From: Stercorarius parasiticus
Taxonomy: Eukaryota > Chordata > Aves > Charadriiformes > Stercorariidae
Assembly (NCBI GenBank): GCA_013396915.1
Contig: VWZL01000590.1
Coordinates: forward strand, 124,001 to 188,000
Direction of reading: 5' to 3'
Length of the DNA: 64,000 nucleotides
How positions within the stretch are numbered: the first letter of the stretch is position 1; every line of letters starts with the position of its first letter. Under the pieces are notes generated by a model that did no database searches, was not told the origin of the DNA, and saw only the letters and a program-made list of their open reading frames with translations. Positions 37,661 to 48,137 of this stretch are shown here, in pieces. A program made the position numbers and the translations under genes.

Positions 37661-38649
37661 ATTATGAAGCAGCAAATGAAAGGCAATCCTAGAAATTAAA
37701 GTGTGTGAAATAGCATTTCATGTGTCTGATTTGCTGATAATAAGAGTTTTAGCATAATTTTTAGTTAACTTTTCTTCAAAGCTTCTGCTGGTCCGTGCAG
37801 AAGTGAGTTTTGTTGCCCATAGCCATCATTTGGCACCTTGAAGGACAACAAAGGTTCACCTTTCTCTAAAGCATCAAATATAGGTGACAGTTAGAAACAA
37901 GAAGCTCCTCTTCTTCATTAGTGTTTTTTCACACCTTTTTCTAAGCAAAACGATGGAAAACGTATTAGGAATAAGTTTGGCCATATAAGATTAACAGAAA
38001 CTTCCAAGCTTGAAGAATTTGGAAGAGCAAAGGCAGAGCAGAGCCTACAACTGATATGTGTCTGCCTTCTAGGTGAAAATACTCAGATCCCTAGTATTGT
38101 GGATACCCAAGAAGGCAGGTTTTTGAGTCTTTTGAATTTTTACACTGAAAATATATAATTTATTAAGAGTTTTTGAGATGGATTTCATGCCTTGCAGTAT
38201 GTGACAGGGTACAATGGTACCAGAATGAATATTCTCTGAGTCCCTTATCATTTAACATGTACTTGCCTCCTCTCACCTCCTGTTATTGAGGACAGAACTG
38301 AAGGACTCAGAATACCTTAGGCAAAAAACCAAAAATCTACATTTTTTCCTTTTGCTTTGTCTTCTTTATTTGATACATGCAGGTGTAAGGTAGTAGTGAA
38401 CTGCAGTGTTTTAAAGTTAAGAATGCCTGCACTGACTTCACTTAGCTGTGTAAGAGATTTATTGTCCTGAGAGGATAAATACTGATAAACTTGTCTTCAT
38501 TCAGCCTGGATAAATTTATTTTCCCCAGCAGTCTAATTCAGGTAAAATTCTCCCAAATGTTAGTTCTTTCCACCTGTGAATGGGTAGATATTTTTAAAAT
38601 AAAGAGAATAATTTTACTTTACATTTATTATATTCATAATATTTATATA
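37661..38649. other. Unique DNA, no gene seen
   Basis: No recognised exon or repeat family. Confidence 0.5.
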
Positions 38650-39235
38650 AAAATAGATTTTGATACTTACAGCAAAACGACATTAAAAAACACCTTTCGT
38701 CACCCCTCTTCCAGGCTCATCTTCTCTCCTTCACTCCCGACTCCTCTCTCCAGCCTGAGCAGCACAGGGGCAATGGGTGGAGGTTAAGGTCAGCGTCTCT
38801 CGCTGATGCTCCTTCCTCTCCACGCTTCTCCTCAGCTCCTGTGTGGGTACACCATGGCCTACAGTCCTTTGGGAATATCCATCTGTGGCGGCGCAGATCC
38901 TCCACGGGCCACAGGGCAATATCAGCTCCTCCATGGAGCACCACCTTCTCCTCTTTTTCTGACCTTGGTGTTCGCACTGCTGTTTCTCACTCTTTTTCTT
39001 CCCTCCTCTTCTCCCTCTTCAGCATTTTCTGCCCTTTCTTACACACATTCTCACAGCGGTGCCACCATTTTGGCTGTGGGGTTCAGCTGGGTCCTGTGGT
39101 GAGTCTATGGGAGCCGGCTGGAACCGGCTGCAACCGGCTGCAACCCGCTGTGTCCTCACAGAGGGGGCCCCTGCAGCCCCTCCCTGCTGCCAGCACCTCA
39201 CCAGGAAGCCCAATACTTAATCTGGAGGGACATTT
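38650..39235 (-). mobile_element. Partial GC-rich avian ERV/LTR sequence, minus orientation
   Basis: The plus strand is the complement of a long GC-rich LTR segment common in bird genomes. The identifying pieces are AGGAGTCGGGAGTGAAGGAG on the minus strand (around 38738-38720), the GATCCTCCACGGGCCACAGG block (38895-38915), TTTTTCTGACCTTGGTGTTC (38957-38976), and the CCGGCTGG / CCTCACAGAGGG / CCCCTGCAGCCCCTCCCTGC blocks (39113-39188). Four 10-bp units related to AACCGGCTGC stand in tandem at 39111-39150. Terminal TG/CA ends and the poly-A region are missing, so this is a truncated piece. Frames of 132 codons (38841-39239 plus) and 86-98 codons on either strand arise from its composition and carry no retroviral motif. 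Confidence 0.7.
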
Positions 39236-40754
39236 TTAACATGTTTAACGAAGAAGACAGAAACACAGGGGGGAACAACAAGGACAAGAACCCAGGTATC
39301 TTTCTTTCTAACTGAAAATCTTCATCGCGAGATGGCAAAACCACACATTTTCCATTCAAGGTGTAGAGTTAACCTCGGGCTCCAGCTACCTAAAAATTAC
39401 ATCCATCACTGAGGCAGCATGCTTGCATTTTAGATCTACCCTCAACATGCTTTTATAAAGATATCTTTGGATATTAATCAGTGTGCAGAATCAGAGGCAT
39501 CATAATTTTCCATTGCTGTATTTTCCTCCTGGGAACAAAGCACAATTACGGACCATCCTGTATTTCGTTGAGGAGATATTACCTACAGTTATGTAAAGTA
39601 TAGGACATAATTCAGTTTGCAAACCTATGCCTGAAAAGTAGATACTTAGGAGCATTCCAAAATTGTAAAAGCTTTAGCGGATTTCCTTCTGTTTTCAAAA
39701 CAGCCAAAATGAGCAGTGTGGTATTGCTGTCATGCAGGACACTGCTAATACTCAGTCTAAACTCCATGGTTACCAGAATTTGATTTAGAGTTGCAGCTCT
39801 CATGCTGTACTGCTCAGCATTATTTTCATTACTGGAAGTATATTATTCTATTAATATATTTCAGAATTCTAAGGAAAACAAAAATGTGCATTCTGTACTG
39901 TTCAGCTGACATTACATACCTACCTGGTCAAACAGAGAAGCTTTCCAGAATGGATCCACGTAAGAACAAAATGTCACTGCTGAATGGTAGGGAGGGAGTG
40001 GAATGATGTCAGCAACAGCTGTTTATTTCTACATACAGTATGTTGTTACAGCTAGCATATTTTAAGGCAAAGTGAGACAAAACAAAAATGTACATGACCT
40101 CTATGATTTCTTTTCCTATCAACTTCTTTTGGCAGTATAACTTAGAAAAATGAAATCTTTTTCTTTTTGTTAAAAACAGGGTTACGAGTGATATTTGTAC
40201 CTTCATTTCATGTTTGCGTTCTATTTTCAAGGGAACTTTAGAGGTTTTTTATTTATTCAAGGCATTATATACCTTGGAAGAATGTTATTCTTTTTGCAGT
40301 GGTTACTTACTTTAATTTCTGTTTGATTTCCCCTAGACAGATCTTTGTTTGTAAATATTTATCTGAATGTTAAGCAGTATTGTAATGCAGCTTTCAAAAA
40401 GTTCTTTGTGACTCTTTTCATACCTTCGCATAGTTACAATATTCTTTCTCAAACAGTTGTGATATATGTAATCCTGAAAGCTGCTTTGTTCCCTGAAAGA
40501 AGCTTGTTGGAGCTTATCAGTGTGGATTTGGAAGAGATGTATAACCAACTCTACACATGATTAGAATCTGGATCTGTATACTTATTAAACCACCTGACTC
40601 CCCTGTCCTCAGTAAAAAGTCTAATTTTTAGCACTGGGGCAGAACATGCAGCATCAGAGCCTTACTTTTAAAAAATTACCTTAGAAAAATTTAAATCCTC
40701 CTACTTTTTGAGCAAACCGTAACATCTTTTTGTTCACACTGGCATATATACTCC

Positions 40755-40790
40755 TTGTACCTGCTGTGATGATTGTACCTGCTGTGATGG
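40755..40790. repeat. 18-bp tandem duplication
   Basis: TTGTACCTGCTGTGATGA is followed at once by the same unit with G as its last base (17 of 18 identical). Confidence 0.95.
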
Positions 40791-42735
40791 CCTGCTTTTT
40801 GTCAATGGATTGTTATAATCACTCACAAGTTCCAGAAGTATGGACCTTTAAACGGGAGAGCACTGTACTATTAAAATAATCTGACATTTTGTAGCATCTG
40901 AAACTGCTGTCTATACTGAATAATCATCAGTGCTTATAAAGATAGTATCAATCTCATTCTGTGGGATTAAAAATTTGAAAATTTGGAAAGTATTTTTGGT
41001 TTCAACCTTTTTGTCTTGTTGTGCAAGCTCCAGAATAAATGTAAGAGGTACAAGATTCTCTCTATATCTTCTCAATAGAAGAAGTATTTTTTCCTGTGCT
41101 TCTCGCATTCACATTGCTATCAAGCTTTCATATGACATTATTTCTAATAACTTTAAAATGCATCTAGAAATGTAAACGATATTGCTAGACTGGTGCTAAA
41201 TTTGCAGACAAAGAAAAAAATCTACAGAGATGTCTTGGTAACTGATTAGTTTTCGCTACTTGATATCAGAAAGGTTTTCTGCACAAAGAATAACTACTTA
41301 TAAATTATGTATAATTTTTTATAACAGGTACACTATGCCTATATAAAGTCCAGGTTCAGTCTGTAAATCTGTGGATGTACAGAAAATATTTTAATGAACA
41401 CTTTGCAATCCCTAGTAATGCAATTAACTAATTACTAGGAGCAATTACTTAGATATGTAAATATGTACTACTTTGTGAGTTTATAAGTTTGCACTTATAA
41501 ATATTAAATCACATAAACAAAGTTCTATCTTCAGGCTAACTTAAATACATTAAAAGAAAATTCAGAATCAATCTAGGGAGTACTTGTGCTGTTCCATTGC
41601 TTTTAGATATTTTAGGCTGTAGTATAAAGTATTTTTATAGGGTGAGCAGAGGTAGAGCGCAGAATATGCTAATGTTCGTGACTTGTATTGTATACCTTGT
41701 AATTTTCTTTCAATATTTTGCTCCAGTAACCATCACTGAAACATTTTGGGCAACAACTACAACTGACTTAAAAAACAAAATGTATTCAACAAAACCACTA
41801 AAAGCGATGCTAAATTTTCTTTTTACATATTTTCACAGTGTGGTTTTATCATTAGAGTGAATTTAGTAGATTGGAATAGAACAATAGAATAATATAAATT
41901 CTTAGGATTAAAGCTATGGAACTGGAAAAGGATTAATTGACAACTGGAGACTGGGATAGCAAATGTCTTTTGTAAGACTAAGACAGACAGATGGAGAGAT
42001 TTCAGAGGAGAAGGAAGTTAAAGAAAAGCAGAACTGGATGTCTTCTAACAAAGACAAAACAAACAAAAAGAATAAATTATTCAAAAACAAAAAGAGCAAT
42101 TTCTACAAGTAAATAAGGTATTAATTAATGGGTAAGAACATCCTAGTGTTTGGGCTCAAAACTTAACAGAAATATCTGAATTCTTTACTTTGATATGGAG
42201 TCAGATCCTTTTGGAGGATGTAGTAAAATGCTGTAGGCATCTGGAACAAAAACATTGCATGTGATCCTTTATTATTTACTATAACACATGATTTCTGCTG
42301 GTAAAATATTAACATTAATAGTTGACAAATGCAGTAAAGTGCACAGGCCTTTCACACACATATTAATAACATGTGTTGATTTACCAAAGTATGTTCTGAA
42401 CATTCTGTTCCTTGGCCTGTCAGGATTTTGTCTGTGATCCTGTCCAAGACATCTAATTTCTTTAAACCTCCACTTTACAGATATAAAACATCAAGTCAAA
42501 ATCTATCTAGGCATTTAATATTTCATGTATTCATCAGTACATGAGAGATGCACAGAAGTAGAGCTGACAGAAACAGTTTATTTGAGTAATCTGAATAAAA
42601 TATTTGTTTTACAACTAATGTGCTTAGAACATTTTAGAAAGAGCATAACATAATAAAACTATTTTAAAAATGTTTATAAGGGAGGTTATATTTGTTAATT
42701 AGTCTGTAGTTATAAAATAATTTTGTAATGGTGAA

Positions 42736-42785
42736 AACAAAAAAAACCCAAAACACCAAAACCCAACGAAAAAACCACTAAAACT
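42736..42785. repeat. A/C-rich low-complexity tract
   Basis: Runs of A broken by CC or CCC (AAAACCCAAAACACC and similar). Simple sequence; no element structure seen. Confidence 0.8.
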
Positions 42786-43066
42786 ATAATGACTCTCTTT
42801 TATTTATTCTGTTTCTTTTTTGGAGGAACTGGTAGCCACCATGACATCGTACCAGAAAATATTAAAACAGGTATTTATAAGTCATTCTAACTCTAATGTA
42901 ATCTCTAATAAACTGTTGTTTTTTGTTTTTTTTTTACTTCTTTCTTCTTTCTGAAGTTCATACATTTAAATTTTCCTGCCTAAATCAAGTGAAGACTGAA
43001 ATCTGCAGTTCCGTGACTGAGTCTCTGAAGGAAGGACTAGTACAGCTAAAAAGACAATGGATACTT

Positions 43067-43759
43067 TGTGACGGTGTGCTCCACTGTCAACCTGACCTTC
43101 ATCTCTTGTAACCCTGCCCCAAGAGACAACCACTCGTGGTGGTCATAATGAGTGCATCTAGTCGTGACATCTGCATCCAGCTCAACCTGGTTTTGGGGAG
43201 ACAGATAACAACACAATAGCCAAGGGCTAACTTGAGCAATACTGGTACTGTGGTCAATGTGCAAATACGACTATAAGTCAATCATCTCACCCCCATAAAT
43301 AGTGAACAGCCCAAGAGCCCTTTGAGCTCTCCTGCACGGCAGCGGGCTGCACGCCAGCATCTCCCCTTGAGCAGGGACACCTCTCAAGGTTACTTCTCGA
43401 GATTCAGAGATTCCTTGCTGCAACAGATCCTTAGTAAGTGACTAATGGCATGCTAAACCTTGAAATCTTAGCTAAGTGATATAAAGGATTGATTGCACAT
43501 ATATAATCCTTTAGACATAAACTGTTGACCAAGTCTGAGAGCAGGATTGGATCCAGCCACAGCTAGACTCCTAGGGTCTCCCTGACAGCTCTGTCTGACC
43601 CTGTCCTCTGTGCAGTAAATAACCAAGTGCGCCTTGCCATCGAATCTTGTTAAAACACTGTTGTATTTACTATAAAGCTTTATTAAATCATTGTTTTGTA
43701 ACAATAAATATATTGCTGCTTCTCTCTTAAGAGGGAAGTGCATCGCTCCATCTGTGACA
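43067..43759 (+). mobile_element. Solo LTR with perfect 5-bp target duplication
   Basis: 693 bp start TGTGACGGTG and end CTGTGACA, flanked by identical TACTT at 43062-43066 and 43760-43764. Internal marks fit an LTR: a TATA-like CATAAATAG at 43294-43302, a GC-richer U3-R segment (43320-43390) and an AATAAA signal at 43703-43708 about 50 bp before the end. A 5-bp duplication is usual for ERV-L-like and several other avian ERVs. No internal retroviral sequence flanks it, so it formed by LTR-LTR recombination. It lacks the CACGAGTTTT motif of the other three LTRs and belongs to a different family. The 91-codon minus frame (43468-43743) inside it has no retroviral motif. Confidence 0.95.
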
Positions 43760-46700
43760 TACTTGCAAGCTCCACTGTCAAGTATGAATTATTTTTATTT
43801 GCACCTCATTCACGGTTTATTAAAAAACAAAACAAAACTATAAAGCTCCACTTCTGAATACCCTGCTATTTGCAGCTGATGTTGGTTTGTCTTTTATGTT
43901 GTCAAATTCACATGTTATATGTACCAAAAGTAAAAATCTGCTGCCAGGCCTAAGTAAACACGTTCCTCAAAATACCACTTAATTATAATGACAAGCAAAA
44001 GTATTAGGAAAAGCAGAATTAACTTTGAGAAGTTTGGTTATCATTCAATAATAACATGTGCTAATAGAATAGAGTGTTTCCAGTGTTTCCAAATTTGTTG
44101 TTTCTTTCAGTTCCTTAAAACTGGATTGGCAGAGGCTGGAAGTTTTTTGGGCTATGACATATATCCTAGGCACAAAGATTGCATATCCCTTGAAAATTAA
44201 GTTCTGAACTTACTTTTGTTTTAGAGATTCAAAGAGTAGCTGAGTTCACACAGCTTTAGTGAATGGACAATCTGTTCTACATTCCTTTAACGGACTGAGG
44301 GAATGAATGAAAAATGAAAATAGGAAACTTCTTAAGGCATAGTAAAGAGTTTCTGGGAAACTGAAATATCAGTATACGGATGTACGAGCTTGATTCAAAT
44401 TTTAAAATACTATAGTAGCTGAAGAAGTTTCCCCTGTGTGAAATTCAGTGTACCCCTGCAGCAATAATTCGCGATACATGGCTTAGCATTTTAGGTATAT
44501 ACCAAATTTAAGTATAATACCAACTAATGTGTTATGAAATTACCCTCTAGGAGGACATAAAAAGTAACTTATAAGATGTCTCCACAATACATCCGTCAGT
44601 TATTGTTTCACCTCTGTTCCTTTCCTACCAAGTGGCTGGGTTTACCAAGGAGCAAAATCTTAGCATATGGAGAGAGGCCATATGACATGTATATACTCGT
44701 CCAGACATAAATATTCAGCCTCATCTCTGCATCGCAACATGTCTGCAGTTACTTTCCAGTACTGCTTCCGTCTGTAGCTACTGAGATATCCTACTTAGAT
44801 AAAGAGAGCATGCATTTATTTTTCATTCTTATTACTGCTACTAATATTATTTCCTACTTCTAACATATATTATATTGTTTTACTTACAAAGGGAGGTGAA
44901 AGAGACCATTGAATATCTTTTCCTCTGAGTCTGATTCAAATGATTCATTTGATTTGGTATGAATTTATTTTACTCTGCATTAATATGTACTGGTTTATTC
45001 TTCATTAGAACTTTATATCCAGCATTCTGTCATCATATTCCCTTGGAACATTGTTGCTTTTCTTCTCCCATCCCTTGATTTTGCACATTCTCTAGATCTA
45101 GTTTTTGCTTGCTCTTTTAGAGGGAATGTTACATGTTGCATCACCGCCATTCACTTTGAAAATTCTTTTTTCTGCTTTATTGGACATACAGCTTCTCAAG
45201 AAAGGCATAGTACATGGAAAAGTTGAAAGCTTTACTATGCCCTGCATACCACTTTGTGAGCTTTTTCTCTACCTTTCCTCATGATCACTTAATACTGAGC
45301 AGTGCTCTCAAATCAAGGGATCTCTAAAAGAGTGCTCATCTGTACATTCAGCGTAAGGCAGGTACTTAATTTCCCTTCTGAAACAATCATAATAAACCTT
45401 TGTCTTTCACAGGAAAAAAAAATAATTCCAAAAGATAAGCTATCAAATTAGAATCAGTTTTTTTGCTTCCTATAAGGTTTGTTTTCACTGGAAGCATGAC
45501 ATCTGAAAGAGAATGCCTTATTTTTTAAATCTGTTCTTCTTAATAGGAATGATAGTTAAAAACATTTAGGATAGAAGTAGAAGCTGAACGATATTCATAA
45601 GAGGAAATAAACATGCAACTATTTGTAATGAAAAGAAATGTCATCTTCTAATGCTAAAATTGTAAGTAATTATATAAGACTAAACTACAAAAAACATAAA
45701 ATAAAACCCAGTCAAAATATGGGATCCACAGATCTCATCAGGGTGGTAAAAAAATCATGCGAATTCTTGCAGCTCAAAACTATATTGACCTGAATCTTTC
45801 TGCTGACGTAATTTATTCTTATTTGTTTTGCCTGCTAGAGCCAAACACTTGTCGCTATGTGTAGCCCTAGAGCCAAAAAGAATGCACAGCTCATGTAATA
45901 CCGTAAGTGCTATCTCCAGTCAGGAAGTCCCTCCTGTGATATTTAAGTGCCAAAAAAAGATGATCTGCAAAGTGGAGACAAGTACACAGAATTCCTGAGT
46001 ATCTGAAACTGCCAACAAGACAAATTATTTTTATAGTAAGTGCCTAAGAAACCCATTAGTACTACTTCCACTTGGAAGCCAAAATGAACGCAACATAAGA
46101 GCCCAGTCTGTTTGTAAAGCAAGCCTATGGCAGACAATGACATTGTTGGCACCTGCAGCATAAAGGAGGAAATTGAGAAAAGTTGTCCTGAGTGTGGAGA
46201 TAACTAATTCAGTACTATTAAAGTGAGCTGCATCTGGGTCTGGATTGAGTTTTACCCACACGCACACAGAGACACCAAATCCTGCAAGCTGCACAGCAGG
46301 AGCCCAGTACTCAAGAGTGCACATTCTGAGTTTCTGCCATTTTCCTTATGCGACACATTTTCAAATGAATGAATGTTGGGATGCAACAAATACATTCAGC
46401 TTCACTGGATAAATACCTTTGCCTGATTGATGTCTCAGGTAATGAGGTCAGTCTAGAAATGGATAACACCAAACAATGAGAAAACCTCCTATTCTGTTTT
46501 GGTTTATCTTTCACCTAGCCTTCGCAGTGATTTTCTCTATGGACTGCCATTCACAATATTCCTGATATTTAACAGTTAATTAGAAGTGAAAATTGAAGAC
46601 ATTATTTTTTAGATAACTTCCAACTATTTTCAGTTTTAACTGTCTTTAAAAAATGCCCACACTCAAATTGTTCTCTATTTGTTTATGTATCTTTTTGCAA

Positions 46701-46882
46701 AGGTCCTAGATCACTTGGATAGATAACTTTTACATAAATTCAATTATCATTGTTGCTGTTTCAGCTGGTTTTGCTGACAGCTAAGAAGGATGTGATATTG
46801 TGTGTGTTTACATTGAAAAGTTAGCTTCACAACTAAGAGGGTAAGAAAATTTAAGTTTCACCCTACAGGTTTTTTCTCATGG
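43760..46882. other. Unique AT-rich DNA, no gene seen
   Basis: No recognised exon, RNA gene or repeat family. Confidence 0.5.
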
Positions 46883-46955
46883 AAAAAAACCAAACCAAAC
46901 CAAACCAAACCAAACCAAAACAAAACAAAACAAAACAAAACAAAACAAAAACAAC
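46883..46955. repeat. Compound pentanucleotide microsatellite (CAAAC)n(CAAAA)n
   Basis: About five to six CAAAC units pass directly into six CAAAA units, starting after an A run at 46883-46889. The change of unit is abrupt. Such arrays often grow from poly-A tails, but no retroelement body is recognised beside it. Confidence 0.98.
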
Positions 46956-48123
46956 TGTTGAAGGACCAGGCCTTTCAGAAAGTTTAATTTGTTTGTTTTC
47001 TCATTACAAGTTTATCTCCCAACACAGTTTCTAAAGAACTGGAAATCACATTATAAACCTAGTCCTCTAAATCTGTGACTTTCAACTTTGCATTTCTAGT
47101 GGGAAAAATAAATCCAAAATTATCTGGAAGGGTCAAATTAATGTCTCTTCTAGATTTTTCCGTTATAAATTTGTCAATATTCTTAGTATGTCCACTAAAA
47201 TCATGTTTGTGCTAGATTTTTATCTATTAAGCAAATTTATTATTTCTCAAGCTTATAGCAAAGTTCTTGCTCATTTCAGTAGGACCTGATGACATCATTT
47301 CTGTATATTTTCATGGAATAACAGGTCTTTCACAGTGTTTAACAGATGATTCAGAATTTGACAAAGTATAAAAAATGGAGCAATAGGCAGACGTTTTCTC
47401 TGCCATAGAGGAAAAATGTTATATACTCATTCAATGAAAACAGAAGAAAACCCAGCTAAAACTTCTCAATATATATATCTCCATATAACCGTTTTTAAGC
47501 ATGTATATTTCATATTTTGTAATGAGTTTGCATTTACTTGTCTACAGGTCTGGAAGAAAGGAAGAAAATAATACTCTATTTCACAAATTGTAAGGCTGAA
47601 GCAGAGAACATTTCTGACCTACAAGTCACAGAACAAGTCTGCAGTAAGCAAATACAATCTACTTCTGTAAGTCATGATCTATAGATATCTACCACTCTAT
47701 AGATAGATAGATAGATATGATATATACATCTAGATATATAGATATATTTATGTATCAAGAAGTTCTAGCTGGGCTTTGTTTCTCGTATATTATGAAATAT
47801 ATATTCTTTTGCATCTATATACATAGATATTCATAATTATGCTGCTAACATTTTTAAAATCAATGTATACTTTTTCATGGCTTCACAGACAATGACTTTT
47901 CAAAGTGGTATTCATTCTTCAAAAAACAAGTATGAACACTAAAAGATATAGTCAGTCAATAGTGTGTGGAGGAAGCCTGTACTGCAAGTAGCATGTTTGC
48001 AGTACTAACTCCTTGATTTTGTTTCCTATTTGTCAAGAGATATTAAACTAGAAGGATCCACACAACCACACCAGAACACACAGGTAGGGACAGTTTGCTC
48101 AAGGATCTTCCTAGTTGCTTTGT
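46956..48123. other. Unique AT-rich DNA with simple repeats
   Basis: No recognised exon or repeat family apart from the GATA/TATA tract at 47676-47757. Confidence 0.5.
47676..47757. repeat. GATA/TATA-rich microsatellite region
   Basis: Contains a run of GATA units (ATAGATAGATAGATAGATAT at about 47699-47718) inside imperfect TATAGATA words. Further ATAT words lie at 47796-47827. Confidence 0.9.
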
Positions 48124-48137
48124 CTGCCACCTAGTGT
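48124..48137 (-). promoter_or_regulatory. Candidate CTCF-like binding motif
   Basis: The minus strand reads ACACTAGGTGGCAG, close to the known CTCF core (CCA-N-NAGG-T/G-GGC-A/G). Single motif matches are expected by chance at some rate in 64 kb, and occupancy cannot be judged. Confidence 0.3.

Larger units (their letters stand above)
39236..43066. other. Unique AT-rich DNA, no gene seen
   Basis: No recognised exon, RNA gene or repeat family. A tandem duplication of an 18-bp unit is at 40755-40790, a 9-bp-arm inverted repeat at 41411-41439, and an A/C-rich tract at 42736-42785. A 65-codon minus frame at 40911-41108 has balanced composition but no recognised domain. Confidence 0.5.

Noticed and set aside
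38841..39239. 132-codon plus frame
   Set aside because: It lies inside the GC-rich ERV-derived fragment and antisense to it. Other frames on both strands are equally open.
40911..41108. 65-codon minus frame beginning MREAQEKILL, possible exon or processed pseudogene
   Set aside because: No recognised protein family, no poly-A tail or flanking duplication, and the opposite strand is also open (40930-41175).
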